The notes: generated by a model from the sequence alone, not told the origin. Positions 25,960 through 38,971 are shown, counted from the first letter of the stretch. The stretch is DNA of 64,000 nt from Rhodoferax sp. WC2427 (GCF_040822085.1 NZ_CP162006.1:4464001-4528000), one strand, 5' to 3'. Numbers and translations are program-made.

Positions 25960-26026
25960 TTTAACCATATAAATAGCCTCTAGCGCTTATGGAATAGGCG
26001 TAAGCAGCTACTTTTTTTGACATCAA
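25960..26026 (-). repeat. Dispersed palindromic repeat, copy 9
   Basis: On the minus strand: AAAGTAGCTGCTTACGCC, TATTCCATAAGCGCTAGAGG and CTATTTATATGG. It is one of the best preserved copies and lies in the gap between the convergent lemA and atp operons. Confidence 0.88.
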
Positions 26027-26059
26027 AAACAGGAGCAAGTACTTCGGGATTGCGCCCAC

Positions 26060-26088
26060 AAAAAAGCCGCTCAAGAGCGGCTTTTTTG
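26060..26088. terminator. Bidirectional terminator at the end of the atp operon
   Basis: GCCGCTC AA GAGCGGC with a run of A before and six T after it, 17 bases from the atpC stop on the minus strand. It serves the atp transcript and the opposing lemA transcript. Confidence 0.88.
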
Positions 26089-26104
26089 GCGATGTCAGTG
26101 AAGA

Positions 26105-26521
26105 CTAGCGGTTGCGGCGGAACTTGCGCAGGGCCGAAATCTGGGCCGCCATGATGGCCAACTCGGATTGGGCCTTGGCGATGTCCAGCTGGCCTTTGGC
26201 GTTGCGCAAAGCTTCCTCGGCGCGGGCCTTGGCGGCATTGGCTTTTTCTTCGTCCAGGTCCTTGCCGCGGATGGCCGTGTCAGACAACACGGTGACGCAG
26301 TTGGGTTGGACTTCCAGAATGCCACCGGCCACGAAGATGAACTCTTCGGTACCGTCGGCCTTTTCGATACGCACCGAACCTGGCTTGATACGGGTGATCA
26401 AGGGGGTGTGGCGCGGATAAATGCCCAGCTCGCCCGCTTCGCCCGGCAAAGCCACAAACTTGGCTTCGCCCGAGAAGATGGATTCTTCGGCACTGACAAC
26501 ATTCACGAGAATGGTGGTCAT
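26105..26521 (-). CDS. atpC: ATP synthase epsilon subunit
   Basis: A 138-residue F1 epsilon subunit of the central stalk, which couples gamma to the c-ring and inhibits ATP hydrolysis. It has an N-terminal beta-sandwich ([36 protein letters not shown]) and C-terminal helices ([32 protein letters not shown]). It is the last gene of the atp operon, 66 bases after atpD, and ends in front of a terminator. Confidence 0.97.
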   Translation of the reverse strand: MTTILVNVVSAEESIFSGEAKFVALPGEAGELGIYPRHTPLITRIKPGSVRIEKADGTEEFIFVAGGILEVQPNCVTVLSDTAIRGKDLDEEKANAAKARAEEALRNAKGQLDIAKAQSELAIMAAQISALRKFRRNR

Positions 26522-26587
26522 AGGTTTCCTTTGGGTCCAGCGTAATGACGATGGGGTGCCGCTTGCGCAGCACCCCGCCGAAGGGAA

Positions 26588-28072
<1,485 letters not shown>

Positions 28073-28951
28073 TTAAACAGCCGCCGCACCTGCCACAATT
28101 TCCGACAATTCTTTGGTGATCGCGGCCTGGCGGGTCTTGTTATAGATCAGCTTGAGCTCGGCAATCACGCTACCCGCGTTGTCGGTAGCAGCCTTCATGG
28201 CGACCATGCGCGCGGCATGCTCGGAGGCCATGTTTTCCGCAACCGCCTGGTAGGCCAGCGCCTCCACGTAGCGGATCAACAAATTGTCGATCACCGACTG
28301 CGCATCGGGTTCGTAGATGTAGTCCCAGGTGTTGGCCTTGCCGGATGCCTTGGTATCCGCCTGCATCTGGGCCGACGACAAAGGCAACAGCTGCTCCACC
28401 ACCGCTTCTTGCTTCATGGTGCTGACAAACTTGTTGTACACCAGGTAGACAGCGCTGATTTCACCCTTTTCGTAGGCATCCAGCAGCACCTTGAGCGGGC
28501 CGATCAGCTTGTCCAGGTGCGGCTTGTCACCCAGATGGGTCACGTGCGCTACCACCTGGGCACCGGTACGGTTCAAAAACCCGAGACCTTTGCCGCCCAC
28601 CGCCACGGTTTTTGCGGTCAAGCCTGCTGCCTGCGCAGCGCGCAGTTTCAGGGTCAACGCGCGGAACAGGTTGGTGTTCAAACCGCCACACAAACCCTTG
28701 TCGGTGGTCACCACCACAAAACCCTCGGCCTTGGCGCCGTTGGGTTTCATGAAGTTGTGCACGTACTCGGGATTCGCCTGGCCCAGATTGGCAGCGATGT
28801 CGCGGATCTTGTCACTGTACGGGCGGGCCGCCTTCATCCGCTCCTGTGCTTTACGCATCTTGGAGACGGAAATCATTTCCATCGCCTTGGTGATCTTCTT
28901 GGTGTTTTCCACCGATTTGATCTTGGTGCGTAGTTCCTTGCCTGATGCCAT
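28073..28951 (-). CDS. atpG: ATP synthase gamma subunit
   Basis: A 292-residue central stalk protein. The N-terminal helix ([36 protein letters not shown]) and the C-terminal helix ([40 protein letters not shown]) form the rotating coiled coil inside the alpha/beta hexamer; [12 protein letters not shown] is the family signature. It begins 13 bases after the atpA stop. Confidence 0.97.
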   Translation of the reverse strand: MASGKELRTKIKSVENTKKITKAMEMISVSKMRKAQERMKAARPYSDKIRDIAANLGQANPEYVHNFMKPNGAKAEGFVVVTTDKGLCGGLNTNLFRALTLKLRAAQAAGLTAKTVAVGGKGLGFLNRTGAQVVAHVTHLGDKPHLDKLIGPLKVLLDAYEKGEISAVYLVYNKFVSTMKQEAVVEQLLPLSSAQMQADTKASGKANTWDYIYEPDAQSVIDNLLIRYVEALAYQAVAENMASEHAARMVAMKAATDNAGSVIAELKLIYNKTRQAAITKELSEIVAGAAAV

Positions 28952-28964
28952 GACTGGCTCCTAG

Positions 28965-30518
28965 TTAAGCGAAGGTCTTCTTGAAGGCCGTCACAGCAGC
29001 GTGCAACTCAGCTTCCGCTTCCTTGTCCAATGCTTTCGAGGCTTCAATCTTGGCCAACAAAGCCGCGCTCTTGTCCTTGAGGTAGCCGTGCAGGCCGTGC
29101 TCAAAAGCCAGGATCTTCTTGACATCGATGTCGTCCATGAAGCCCTTGTTCACTGCGAACAAACTGGCCCCCATCAAGGACACGGACAAGGGGCTGTACT
29201 GGGCTTGCTTGAGCAGTTCGGTCACGCGGGCACCGCGGTCCAGCTGCTTGCGGGTGGATTCATCCAGATCCGAGGCAAACTGGGCAAAAGCGGCCAATTC
29301 ACGGTACTGCGCCAAGTCGGTACGGATACCGCCAGACTGGCCCTTGATGATCTTGGTCTGGGCGGCGCTACCGACGCGAGACACCGAGATACCGGCGTTG
29401 ATCGCGGGGCGGATGCCGGCGTTGAACAGCGAGGTTTCCAGGAAGATCTGGCCGTCGGTGATCGAGATCACGTTGGTGGGCACGAAGGCAGACACGTCGC
29501 CAGCTTGCGTTTCAATGATCGGCAGAGCCGTCAGGGAACCGGTCTTGCCCTTGACTTCACCCTTGGTGAAGGCTTCGACGTAGTCGGCGTTCACGCGGGC
29601 GGCGCGTTCCAGCAGGCGGCTGTGCAGATAGAACACGTCGCCAGGGTAGGCTTCGCGGCCTGGTGGGCGGCGCAACAGCAAGGACACCTGGCGGTAGGCC
29701 ACGGCTTGCTTGCTTAAGTCGTCGTACACGATCAGGGCGTCTTGGCCGCGGTCGCGGAAGTACTCGCCCATGGTGCAGCCGGAGTAGGCCGAAACGTACT
29801 GCATGGCAGCCGATTCAGAAGCCGAAGCCGCCACCACAATGGTGTATTCCATCGCGCCAGCCTGTTCCAGGGCACGCACCACGTTTTTGATCGACGAAGC
29901 CTTTTGGCCAATCGCGACGTACACGCAGAACATGTTCTGGCCCTTTTGGTTGATGATGGCGTCGATCGCGACAGCGGTTTTACCCGTCTGGCGGTCGCCA
30001 ATGATCAACTCGCGCTGGCCACGGCCGACGGGCACCATGGCATCGATCGACTTCAAGCCGGTCTGCATGGGCTGGTCCACCGATTTACGGGCAATCACGC
30101 CGGGCGCGACTTTTTCGATCACGTCGGTCATCTTGGCGTTGATCGGACCCTTGCCGTCGATCGGCTGGCCCAGTGCGTTCACCACGCGACCGAGCAGCTC
30201 GGGACCGACTGGCACTTCCAGAATGCGGCCCGTGCACTTCACGATGTCGCCTTCGGAGATGTGTTCGTACTCGCCCAAAATCACGGAGCCGACCGAGTCG
30301 CGCTCCAGATTCAGTGCCAGGCCGTAGGTGGGCTGGCCATCGCTACCGGCGGGGAACTCCAACATCTCGCCCTGCATCACGTCGGACAGGCCGTGCAAAC
30401 GGCAGATACCGTCGGTCACGGACACCACGGTGCCCTGGTTGCGGATATCGGTTTGGGCCGTCAGGCCTTCGATACGGCTCTTGATCAGCTCAGAAATTTC
30501 TGCGGGATTGAGTTGCAT
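28965..30518 (-). CDS. atpA: ATP synthase alpha subunit
   Basis: A 517-residue regulatory F1 subunit. It has the nucleotide-binding [20 protein letters not shown], the signature [17 protein letters not shown] and a complete C-terminal helical domain. The N-terminal [19 protein letters not shown] binds the peripheral stalk (delta). It lies between atpH and atpG, 87 bases after atpH. Confidence 0.98.
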   Translation of the reverse strand: MQLNPAEISELIKSRIEGLTAQTDIRNQGTVVSVTDGICRLHGLSDVMQGEMLEFPAGSDGQPTYGLALNLERDSVGSVILGEYEHISEGDIVKCTGRILEVPVGPELLGRVVNALGQPIDGKGPINAKMTDVIEKVAPGVIARKSVDQPMQTGLKSIDAMVPVGRGQRELIIGDRQTGKTAVAIDAIINQKGQNMFCVYVAIGQKASSIKNVVRALEQAGAMEYTIVVAASASESAAMQYVSAYSGCTMGEYFRDRGQDALIVYDDLSKQAVAYRQVSLLLRRPPGREAYPGDVFYLHSRLLERAARVNADYVEAFTKGEVKGKTGSLTALPIIETQAGDVSAFVPTNVISITDGQIFLETSLFNAGIRPAINAGISVSRVGSAAQTKIIKGQSGGIRTDLAQYRELAAFAQFASDLDESTRKQLDRGARVTELLKQAQYSPLSVSLMGASLFAVNKGFMDDIDVKKILAFEHGLHGYLKDKSAALLAKIEASKALDKEAEAELHAAVTAFKKTFA

Positions 30519-30605
30519 GACTCTTTCCTTCTCTTTCTTTAGTTAGCAAACAACCGGAGCCATGGGCTCTGGCCGAAAACGCTGGCACAGACCTTAACGT
30601 GATGG

Positions 30606-31136
30606 TTAAGCGGTCAGGGCCAATTTCATATGTTCCAGGCGGGCTTTGATCGAAGTGTCCAACACCTCGTCACCCACCACGACGCGAATTCCGCCAATCA
30701 ACTCCGGCTGCAAAGCCACTGTGAGATTGAGCTTGCGTCCAAAACGCTTTTCCAGCGCCGACGAGACGTTGGCCAGGGCTTCTGCGTCGATCGCAAAAGC
30801 ACTGAACACGGTCGCGTCAGAGGAGCCGCTCCGGGCATTTTTCAATGCACGGAACTGGGTAGCAATCTCGGGAAGAGCGGCGAGGCGCCCGTTCTCGATG
30901 ACCATGCGCAAAAAGTTTTTTGCAGCATCTGGCAAGGCCGACTTGGCCACACCGGCTACCACCTCAAACACCTGGTTCACCTCAACCTTGGGGTTGTCGG
31001 AGAACTGGAGCAACTGGGGGTTGGCTGCAATTGCGGCCAATTCATCGACCCATCCGGCGGTGCCGTCCAGGTCAGACGCAGTGGCCTTGAACAGCGCTTC
31101 AGCGTAAGGACGGGCAATGGTTGCTATTTCAGCCAT
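30606..31136 (-). CDS. atpH: ATP synthase delta subunit
   Basis: A 176-residue subunit that joins the F1 crown to the b-subunit stalk. The N-terminal helical bundle starts with [13 protein letters not shown] and the C-terminal beta-domain holds [28 protein letters not shown], the family signature. It is 14 bases after atpF. Confidence 0.96.
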   Translation of the reverse strand: MAEIATIARPYAEALFKATASDLDGTAGWVDELAAIAANPQLLQFSDNPKVEVNQVFEVVAGVAKSALPDAAKNFLRMVIENGRLAALPEIATQFRALKNARSGSSDATVFSAFAIDAEALANVSSALEKRFGRKLNLTVALQPELIGGIRVVVGDEVLDTSIKARLEHMKLALTA

Positions 31137-31150
31137 GGTCGTTCTGCCGC

Positions 31151-31621
31151 TCAGAGTTCGGTTTGGAGACGGTTCAGCAAGTCCGCGTGGACACCGGCAT
31201 TGACTTCCTTGCGGAGAATCTGCTCGGCACCCTTCACAGCCAATGCAGCCACTTGCTCACGCAGGGCCTCACGGGCTTTGACGGTTTGCTGCTCGGCTTC
31301 GGCACGGGCTGCGGCGACGATCTTGTTGCCCTCTTCCGTGGCACGGGCCTTGGCCTCTTCCACGATCACTTGGGCACGGCGATCGGCATCGGCCAAACGC
31401 GACGCGGTCTCGGTGCGCGACTTGGTCAGTTCGGCTTCCACGCGCTGGTTGGCGCTGGTCAGTTCGGACTTGGCTTTGTCGGCGGCAGCAAGGCCGTCAG
31501 AGATTTTCTGCACCCGCTCGTCCAGGGCCTTGGTGATCGGAGGCCACACGAATTTCATCGTGAACCACACCAAAATCGCAAAGACGATGGCCTGCAGAAA
31601 CAGGGTTGAATTAATGTTCAC
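31151..31621 (-). CDS. atpF: ATP synthase b subunit
   Basis: A 156-residue membrane-anchored stator. One N-terminal membrane helix (about 7-25, [19 protein letters not shown]) is followed by a long charged coiled coil that dimerises and holds F1 still through delta. Only one b-type gene is present, as in a homodimeric stator. It is 38 bases after atpE. Confidence 0.96.
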   Translation of the reverse strand: MNINSTLFLQAIVFAILVWFTMKFVWPPITKALDERVQKISDGLAAADKAKSELTSANQRVEAELTKSRTETASRLADADRRAQVIVEEAKARATEEGNKIVAAARAEAEQQTVKAREALREQVAALAVKGAEQILRKEVNAGVHADLLNRLQTEL

Positions 31622-31659
31622 GGCTTAATTCCTTTCGGTCGTGAAAGGTCGGCCAAAAA

Positions 31660-32923
<1,264 letters not shown>

Positions 32924-32943
32924 ATTAGAAGCCATCCATCCTG

Positions 32944-33456
32944 TTAAGCCGTACGTTGGCGTTGGGTGCGAAACATCAGCGCAACCCAAACCACCTTCAT
33001 GGTCACTACAAAGCCGACCAACAAGGCCAGCCAATTCAACTCAGGAACCAGCCGCGGTGCCGCAAACAGTAGAGCTACCGTTACGACAATCTTGACCAGT
33101 TCCCACACAAAAAATCCTGCCATCGCCGCGCCGGGAATTGCCCGGGCCAGCTTGCCGGTGACACCGCGCGCAAACAGCGCTGCAGGCACCACCACCGCAA
33201 TGGCTCCATATCCCGCCGACCAGCCCATCGCGGGCTTGCCGGTCACCAGCCATGCGGCCATTGCTACCAGGCACCCCGTTGCCAGCTGACCCCACACGAT
33301 GGCCCAAATGGACATCAAGGGTGTTTGCTGGCGCCAGGTTTGCGCTTGTGCAGCCGTCAGGGGCTTGAAATCATCCTCGACGACTCCATCTCCTACCTCG
33401 TCTTCCAGATTCGCAAGTGCTCTTGGAGCCACGCTCGGGGTCATTCTTGGCGACAT
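32944..33456 (-). CDS. atpI: ATP synthase assembly protein I
   Basis: A 170-residue first gene of the atp operon. The soluble N-terminus (DDFKPLTAAQAQTWRQQTPL) is followed by four hydrophobic segments (for example WAIVWGQLATGCLVAMAAWL and FFVWELVKIVVTVALLFAAP). AtpI proteins help assemble the c-ring and are not part of the finished enzyme. The ATG at 33456 has TAGGT a few bases upstream; another at 33444 is possible. Confidence 0.88.
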   Translation of the reverse strand: MSPRMTPSVAPRALANLEDEVGDGVVEDDFKPLTAAQAQTWRQQTPLMSIWAIVWGQLATGCLVAMAAWLVTGKPAMGWSAGYGAIAVVVPAALFARGVTGKLARAIPGAAMAGFFVWELVKIVVTVALLFAAPRLVPELNWLALLVGFVVTMKVVWVALMFRTQRQRTA

Positions 33457-33524
33457 GTTGGACCTACTGTATGACACCCGATTGACACCTGACTTACACA
33501 CTGAAAAGTTTAGTAAAGCCCACT

Positions 33525-33554
33525 ATTATACGAATATTCCCTTGACACCCGCAA
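33525..33554 (-). promoter_or_regulatory. Predicted sigma-70 promoter of the atp operon
   Basis: On the minus strand TTGCGG (33549-33554) and a perfect TATAAT (33525-33530) are separated by 18 bases, about 70 bases upstream of the atpI start. The -10 is consensus and the -35 matches three of six. It fits the constitutive expression expected for atp genes. Confidence 0.65.
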
Positions 33555-33681
33555 GCGCTTTGGCGTGCATACAACTGTAACGCTTTGCCATGCCTGTCTG
33601 CGGGTGAGGCTGCCTCTATGTAGGGATATCCCCAAGGGCGCTGCATTGTGGCATTTCTTCCTTGACCCTCTTTTTTTTGCC

Positions 33682-34683
33682 ATGCAGCACCACACCGCCA
33701 CCGGCTTCAAAAATAACTACACCGATGCCGTCCCCGGCTCGACCCGTGACCTGCTGCGCTGGCAGTGGAATGCCCGCCGCAAGAGTTTGCCGCCACCGCC
33801 GCAAACGCCCACCCCGGTGGTCGCGCCCAACCTGGCCGCCATCCACGCCAACGCCGGGGCCGCCATGCAGCCGGCCATCACCTGGGTGGGACACGCCACC
33901 ATGTTGGTGCAGGCCAGCGGACTGAATGTACTGACCGACCCGGTGTTCAGCGAGCGCGCCTCGCCGGTGCAGTGGACCGGGCCGCAACGCGCCCAGCCGC
34001 CGGGCGTGGCCCTGGCCGATCTGCCGCCCATCGACGTGGTGGTCATTTCCCACAACCACTACGACCATTTGGATACAAATGCGGTGCTGGCGCTCAACAA
34101 ACGGGCGCAAGGTGCTACGCTTTTTATAGTGCCATTGCGTCTCAAGGCCTGGTTTATCCGGCAGGGCATCCACCACGTGGTGGAGCTGGATTGGTGGCAG
34201 CAGCACACCGTGCGCGGGGTGGAATTTCACCTCACGCCCGTGCAGCACTGGACGGCCCGCGCCATGGGCGACCGGTTCCAGACGCTGTGGGGCGGCTGGG
34301 CCGTGTTTGGCGCCGACTTCCACTGGTACTTCAGCGGCGACACCGGCTACAGCCAGGACTTCCAGGACACCCGCGCACGTTTCCAGGAGCGCAGCCCCGA
34401 CGGCTTCGATATCGCCCTGATCGCGGTGGGGGCCTACGAGCCGCGCTGGTTCATGCAAAACCAGCATATCAACCCGGCCGAGGCGGTGCAAATCCACCGC
34501 GACCTGCACGCCAAACGCAGCGTGGGCGTGCACTGGGGTACCTTCAATCTGACCGACGAGCCGCTGGACCAGCCCCCGGCCGACCTGGCCGCCGCCCGCA
34601 CCGCCCAGGGCGTCTCCGAGGACGACTTCTTCTTGCTGAAAATTGGCGAAACCCGCGCGCTGCCCGCCCGCGTAAACGGTTGA
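33682..34683 (+). CDS. Metallo-beta-lactamase-fold hydrolase (NAPE-PLD/UlaG-like)
   Basis: A 333-residue metal-dependent hydrolase. The metal-binding HxHxDH is SHNHYDHLD, with further ligands in HWTARAMGD and the FSGDTGYS motif, and a final His in VGVHWGTF. Proteins with the NNY..W N-terminus and ITWVGHATMLVQ belong to the NAPE-phospholipase-D-like branch, suggesting a phosphodiester or lipid-like substrate; this is not certain. The ATG at 33682 (MQHHTATGFKNNY) matches homologue N-termini better than longer frames. The gene starts next to the divergent atp promoter and is 10 bases from dat. Confidence 0.82.
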   Translation: MQHHTATGFKNNYTDAVPGSTRDLLRWQWNARRKSLPPPPQTPTPVVAPNLAAIHANAGAAMQPAITWVGHATMLVQASGLNVLTDPVFSERASPVQWTGPQRAQPPGVALADLPPIDVVVISHNHYDHLDTNAVLALNKRAQGATLFIVPLRLKAWFIRQGIHHVVELDWWQQHTVRGVEFHLTPVQHWTARAMGDRFQTLWGGWAVFGADFHWYFSGDTGYSQDFQDTRARFQERSPDGFDIALIAVGAYEPRWFMQNQHINPAEAVQIHRDLHAKRSVGVHWGTFNLTDEPLDQPPADLAAARTAQGVSEDDFFLLKIGETRALPARVNG

Positions 34684-34693
34684 AAATAGCCCC

Positions 34694-35584
34694 ATGCACA
34701 CCCTGCCCGACTACCCCTGCTACCTCAACGGTGCCTACACCCCCCTGTGCGACGCAAAAATCAGCGTCATGGACCGCGGCTTCATCTTTGGCGACGGCAT
34801 CTACGAAGTGGTGCCGGTCTACGCAGGCCGCCTGTTCCGGTTTGAGGAGCACATGGCCCGGCTCGACCACAGCCTGGCCGAGCTGCGCATCGCCAACCCG
34901 CTGGGCCGGGACCAGTGGCGCGAGATTGCTACAACATTGGTAGCTTCTCACGCCCGCCACAGCAGCGCAAACGGCCAAAATGGCTTAAATCGCAACCATC
35001 TGGTCTACATCCAGATTACCCGCGGCGTGGCCCTGCGCGACCACGCCATGCCGCAAGACATCACGCCCACCGTGTTCGCCATGGCCACGCAGATGAACCT
35101 GCCCAGCGCCACCCAGCGCAGCCAGGGCGTGGCCTGCGTCACCGCCGACGACTTCCGCTGGGAAAAGGCCCACATCAAAAGCACCAGCCTGCTCGGGGCG
35201 GTGTTTGCGCGGCAGATCGGCGTGGATGCGGGCGCAGTGGAAACGGTCATGTTCCGCAACGGCTATCTGAGCGAAGCCGCCAGCAGCAACGTCTGGCTGG
35301 TGCAAGACGGTACCCTCATTGGCCCGCCCAAAGACAACCTGGTGCTCGAAGGCATCCGCTTCGGGCTGATGGAAGACATCTGCCGAGCCCAGGGTATCCC
35401 CTTCCAGCTGCGCCGCATCACGCGCGAAGAAGTGCTGCACGCCGACGAGCTGCTGCTCACCAGCGCCACCAAAGAGGTACTGGCCATCACCACCCTGGAC
35501 GGCCAGCCGGTCGCCAACGGCCAGCCCGGCCCCGTCTACGCCCAACTTTACGCGGGCTACACCGCCGCCACCCTAGCGGCCTGA
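34694..35584 (+). CDS. dat: D-amino-acid aminotransferase (class IV)
   Basis: A 296-residue PLP enzyme of fold type IV. The catalytic Lys is in the [11 protein letters not shown] stretch, and phosphate-binding signatures are [17 protein letters not shown] and [11 protein letters not shown]. It may interconvert D-alanine and D-glutamate for peptidoglycan or be a broad branched-chain type aminotransferase. A repeat copy (34928-34990) is embedded in frame and encodes [19 protein letters not shown] before [13 protein letters not shown]. It is followed by ybeD and lipB, the usual Burkholderiales order. Confidence 0.88.
   Translation: MHTLPDYPCYLNGAYTPLCDAKISVMDRGFIFGDGIYEVVPVYAGRLFRFEEHMARLDHSLAELRIANPLGRDQWREIATTLVASHARHSSANGQNGLNRNHLVYIQITRGVALRDHAMPQDITPTVFAMATQMNLPSATQRSQGVACVTADDFRWEKAHIKSTSLLGAVFARQIGVDAGAVETVMFRNGYLSEAASSNVWLVQDGTLIGPPKDNLVLEGIRFGLMEDICRAQGIPFQLRRITREEVLHADELLLTSATKEVLAITTLDGQPVANGQPGPVYAQLYAGYTAATLAA
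34928..34990 (+). repeat. Dispersed palindromic repeat inside dat, copy 10
   Basis: GCTACAACATTGGTAGC, TTCTCACGCC, CACAGCAGCGC and AAAATGGCTT. It is in the coding direction and the frame remains open; the encoded stretch appears slightly longer than the homologous loop as I remember it. Confidence 0.7.
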
Positions 35585-35596
35585 ACACACCACACC

Positions 35597-35890
35597 ATGA
35601 CCACACCTACCACCGACCCCATCGACCCCCGCAAAGAATCCCTGATCGAGTACCCCTCGCTCTTCCCCATCAAGGTGATGGGCGAAAAGGTCGACGGCTT
35701 CGTGCACGCCATGACCGCCATCGCCGCCCAGTTCGACCCCAGCTTCGATGCCAGCGCCATCGAGCTGCGCGAGAGCAAGGGCGGCAAGTACCTGGGCATC
35801 ACCCTGCCCATCACCGCCACCAGCCGCGAGCAGCTCGACGAGCTGTACCGCACCCTGAGCACCCACCCGATGGTGAAGATGGCGCTGTGA
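35597..35890 (+). CDS. ybeD: YbeD/DUF493 family protein
   Basis: A 97-residue ACT-like small protein ([21 protein letters not shown]..., with [38 protein letters not shown] at the end). YbeD lies next to lipB in many proteobacteria; its role is undefined but it resembles a regulatory domain. It is 12 bases after dat, and its stop overlaps the lipB GTG start (GTGA). Confidence 0.92.
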   Translation: MTTPTTDPIDPRKESLIEYPSLFPIKVMGEKVDGFVHAMTAIAAQFDPSFDASAIELRESKGGKYLGITLPITATSREQLDELYRTLSTHPMVKMAL

Positions 35891-36585
35891 CCGCGTTGCA
35901 GGTGCCGCCCTTGACCCACCTTCTCGGCCGCGTGGACTACCTGCCCACGGTCGAGAAAATGCAGGTATTCACCCTCCAGCGCTCACCGGATGAGCGTGAC
36001 CAGCTATGGATTTGTGAGCACCCACCGGTCTTCACCCAGGGGCTGGCGGGCAAGGCAGAGCACCTGCTGCTGCCGGGCGACATCCCGGTGGTGCAGGCCA
36101 ACCGCGGTGGCCAGGTCACTTACCACGGACCCGGCCAGGTGGTGGCCTATCCGCTGCTGGATTTGAAGCGCGCGGGCTATTTCGTCAAGGAATATGTGTT
36201 CCGGCTGGAAGAGGCGGTGGTGCAAACCCTGGCCCATTTCGGCATCACCGGCCTGCGTGTGCCGGGCGCGCCCGGCATCTATGTGCGCCTGCACGACCCG
36301 TTTGGCCACGCCCGCCTGGAGACGGGTTTCACCGCGCAACAGTTGGAATCCGACCCCACGTATCTGGGCAAGATCGCCGCTTTAGGCATCAAGGTCAGCG
36401 GCCACTGCACCTACCACGGGGTGGCGCTGAACGTGGCCATGGACCTGGAGCCCTACAGCCGCATCAACCCCTGCGGCTACGCCGGCCTGCAAACGGTGGA
36501 CATGGCCAGCCTGGGCGTGGGCGTGGCCTGGGCCGAGGCGGCGCAGGTGTTTGCCCAGAAGCTGGAGCGTTATTTGGCGGCCTGA
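35887..36585 (+). CDS. lipB: Lipoyl(octanoyl) transferase
   Basis: A 232-residue enzyme that moves octanoyl groups from acyl carrier protein to lipoyl domains, the first step of lipoate synthesis. Motifs: [40 protein letters not shown] with the catalytic Cys and Lys. It begins at GTG 35887, overlapping ybeD by 4 bases; the long upstream frame in the same phase is not coding. Its 3' end overlaps the convergent next gene by 16 bases. lipA, usually adjacent, is 8.6 kb further on. Confidence 0.94.
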   Translation: MTALQVPPLTHLLGRVDYLPTVEKMQVFTLQRSPDERDQLWICEHPPVFTQGLAGKAEHLLLPGDIPVVQANRGGQVTYHGPGQVVAYPLLDLKRAGYFVKEYVFRLEEAVVQTLAHFGITGLRVPGAPGIYVRLHDPFGHARLETGFTAQQLESDPTYLGKIAALGIKVSGHCTYHGVALNVAMDLEPYSRINPCGYAGLQTVDMASLGVGVAWAEAAQVFAQKLERYLAA

Positions 36586-37145
36586 AGCAGCAGCTGCGCC
36601 AGCGCCACGTCGGCCACCAGGGCGATGCCCTGGGTTTTGGCGAACTGCTGGGCGGTGTCGGTCACGCCACCGATGCTGATGTAGGTGCAAGCCGCAGCAC
36701 TCTGGTTTTCTTTGGCGGCGGCCAGCTCGCGCAGGGCTTCCACCCCGTGGTTGGCAGCTTTCCAGCGCTTGGCCGCCACCAGGGTGGTCTGGCCGTCTTT
36801 GGAAAGCTGCAAATCTGCCGCCTTGCCGTTCAAGCGCGCCACCGTATAGCCCTTGGCGCGGTAGGCCGCGTCTAGCGCATCGGCAAAATCACGCCAGGGC
36901 ATGGCCGTGGCCTTGGCCAGGGTGTCGGCCACCGCGGCCGAGCTGGGCAGGTCCCACTGGCGCGAGGCGGCGATCACCCCGATCACCAAAAATGGCAGTG
37001 TTCCCAGCAGGCCAAACGGGATATAGGCCTTGGGCAGCAGCGCGAACGAAAGCAGCCCAAATACCAGCACCAGCAGCATGCTGACCCACCACGGCGAACG
37101 CAGCAGCACTGCAAAAAGAGAGTTTTTGGCCATTTTCAGTTTCAT
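36570..37145 (-). CDS. Membrane-anchored Mrr-like restriction-endonuclease-fold protein
   Basis: A 191-residue protein with two N-terminal hydrophobic segments (about 18-36 and 40-60), then a domain beginning [47 protein letters not shown]. This follows the Mrr-type pattern (D....L...G...L..AKR), with a Lys-Arg pair in place of the usual QCKR and no obvious (D/E)xK acidic residue, so catalytic competence is uncertain. The second part, [14 protein letters not shown], is like the end of Mrr domains. It is convergent and overlapping with lipB. Confidence 0.7.
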   Translation of the reverse strand: MKLKMAKNSLFAVLLRSPWWVSMLLVLVFGLLSFALLPKAYIPFGLLGTLPFLVIGVIAASRQWDLPSSAAVADTLAKATAMPWRDFADALDAAYRAKGYTVARLNGKAADLQLSKDGQTTLVAAKRWKAANHGVEALRELAAAKENQSAAACTYISIGGVTDTAQQFAKTQGIALVADVALAQLLLQAAK

Positions 37146-37166
37146 GACCGCAGTGTAAGGCGGTGG

Positions 37167-37748
37167 CTACAGCGCCTGGAACACCTTCAGCGCCGCGTAG
37201 GCATCGTTGGCGGCGTACAGCATTTGCGTGGGGGTAAGCTGCGCCACGGCCCAGTTGGAGGTGGTGGTCTTTTTGGATTTGTGGAAGCGCTGGCGCAGCA
37301 CCACGCCCACGGCGGCGCGCACGCCCATCGATGTGCCGTAGCCGTCCTTGCGGAAAATCGCGTTCAGGTCCAGCACTGCCCGCATGGTGACGCCGAACTT
37401 GGCGTGGATCTGCCCCCGGTCCTGCTCCAGCCCAAAGCCCACCTTGCGCACCGCGTCCGACTGCAGTATCTCCAGCAGGCAGGGGCGGCAGTCGGGCCGG
37501 TGCATCTGGAACAGATAGGCCTTGGTGGGCAGCGCAAACTGGACCACGTGCGGCCCGTCACTCACCTCGCCGGGCGCAAACGTGGGCTTGGCCTCGGTGT
37601 CAAACCCCACCGCACCCGCGGCCAGTATCTCGGCCGTGGCGGCGGCAAATTCGGCCTGCGTGGCGGGCACGAAGATGCGGTCCAGCGCCAAGCCCTGCAT
37701 GGGCGGCAGCAGGGCGGTTTGGGCTTTGGTGGGGGCGGTGTTTTTCAT
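37167..37748 (-). CDS. 3'-5' exonuclease (RNase D/WRN-type DEDD)
   Basis: A 193-residue single-domain nuclease. Exo I is GFDTEAKPT with the two acidic ligands, Exo II is in FGLEQDRGQIHAKFGVTMRAVLDLN, and Exo III is LYAANDAYAALKVF with Tyr-Asp. It probably degrades DNA or RNA 3' ends; no HRDC domain is present, so it is not RNase D proper. The ATG at 37748 (MKNTAPTKAQ) is the first plausible start, divergent from the sugar-binding protein gene with 84 bases between. Confidence 0.87.
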   Translation of the reverse strand: MKNTAPTKAQTALLPPMQGLALDRIFVPATQAEFAAATAEILAAGAVGFDTEAKPTFAPGEVSDGPHVVQFALPTKAYLFQMHRPDCRPCLLEILQSDAVRKVGFGLEQDRGQIHAKFGVTMRAVLDLNAIFRKDGYGTSMGVRAAVGVVLRQRFHKSKKTTTSNWAVAQLTPTQMLYAANDAYAALKVFQAL

Positions 37749-37832
37749 TTTTTGAAGGGTGCAATACGGATGATGGCAAGGTAACCGGTCTGCTACGATG
37801 CCGTAACAAAAAAACACAACGGGGACAACAAC

Positions 37833-38909
37833 ATGCAATCCGACCGCAGGCGGCTGGTGGGTGGTTTGGTGGGCAGCTTGTGTGCACTGAGCGCCTGGTC
37901 CCAAACCGCCTCCAGAACCGAAAAAGGGGTGATCGGCATCTCCTTGCCCACCATCACCTCGCTGCGCTGGGTGATCGAAGGCCTGGCCATGACCCGCTCG
38001 CTGGACAAATTGGGCTACCGCGCCATTTTGCAGTACGCCAACGACGACATCCCCACCCAGACCGCCCAGCTCACCGAGATGCTGGCCCAGGGTGCCACCG
38101 TGCTGGTCATCAGCGCGATCGACGGCACCAAGCTGGCCCCGGTGCTCAAAGCCGCCGCCGACAAAGGGGTCAAGGTCATCGCCTACGACCGGCTGATCCG
38201 CGGCAGCCCCCATGTGGACTACTACACCAGCTTCGACAACTTCCAGGTCGGCGTGCTGCAGGGCAGCGACATTGCCAACCGCCTGGGCCTGGCGGCGGGC
38301 AAAGGGCCGTTGCGCATCGAGCTGTTTGGCGGCTCGCCCGACGACAACAACGCGTTTTTCTTCTACAACGGTGCCATGTCGGTGCTCAAGCCCTACCTCG
38401 ACAAAGGCCAGTTGGTGGTGGGCTCGGGCCAGATCGGTATGGACAAGGTCTCCACCCTGCGCTGGAGCGGCTCGGTCGCCCGCGCGCGGCTGGCGGGCAT
38501 CCTGGACAAGTACTACGCCAAACAGCACCTGGATGCCATCCTGTCGCCCTACGACGGCATCAGCATGGACCTGATCGAGGCGCTGAAAAAAGCCGGGTAC
38601 GGCCAGGGCGGCCAGGCCCTGCCCGTCATCACCGGGCAAGATGCCGAGCTGCCCTCGGTGCGCTCCATCGTGCGCGGCGAGCAAACCTCCACCGTGTTCA
38701 AAGACAACCGCGACCTGGCCCAGGTCACCGCCACCATGGTCGATGCCCTGCTGACCGGCAAAAAACCCGTCATCAACGACGAGAAGACCTACAACAACGG
38801 CGAGAAAATCGTGCCCGCGTTTCTGCTGAAACCGGTGCTGGTGGATGCGAAGAACTGGCGTGCGACGCTGGTGGACAGCGGGTTTTACAAGGCGGAGCAG
38901 TTTCGGTAG
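37833..38909 (+). CDS. Periplasmic sugar-binding protein (ChvE/XylF type)
   Basis: A 358-residue type-I periplasmic binding protein of the LacI/ribose-binding superfamily: signal region (to about 24), IGISLPTITSLRWVIEGLAMTRSLDKLGYRAILQYANDD, then DKGVKVIAYDRLI and FFYNGAMSVLKPYLDKG, typical of the xylose/multiple-sugar (ChvE) branch. No ABC ATPase, permease or kinase gene is adjacent, so it is an orphan: either it serves a distant transporter or, like ChvE, presents sugar to a sensor. Confidence 0.88.
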   Translation: MQSDRRRLVGGLVGSLCALSAWSQTASRTEKGVIGISLPTITSLRWVIEGLAMTRSLDKLGYRAILQYANDDIPTQTAQLTEMLAQGATVLVISAIDGTKLAPVLKAAADKGVKVIAYDRLIRGSPHVDYYTSFDNFQVGVLQGSDIANRLGLAAGKGPLRIELFGGSPDDNNAFFFYNGAMSVLKPYLDKGQLVVGSGQIGMDKVSTLRWSGSVARARLAGILDKYYAKQHLDAILSPYDGISMDLIEALKKAGYGQGGQALPVITGQDAELPSVRSIVRGEQTSTVFKDNRDLAQVTATMVDALLTGKKPVINDEKTYNNGEKIVPAFLLKPVLVDAKNWRATLVDSGFYKAEQFR

Positions 38910-38971
38910 GAGTGGGATATAGCGCTTTGAGGCAATATGGTGCTCGTTGCAACCCACCACAAAAGGCTCTT

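Noticed and set aside
34915..35886. A long in-frame extension upstream of lipB through dat and ybeD
   Set aside because: The homologous LipB begins at GTG 35887, overlapping the ybeD stop; the upstream part is out-of-frame shadow sequence.
37880..38971. A long in-frame extension upstream of the VapB-like gene
   Set aside because: It runs in another frame through the sugar-binding protein gene and is Arg/Pro/His-rich; the real product starts at ATG 38972.
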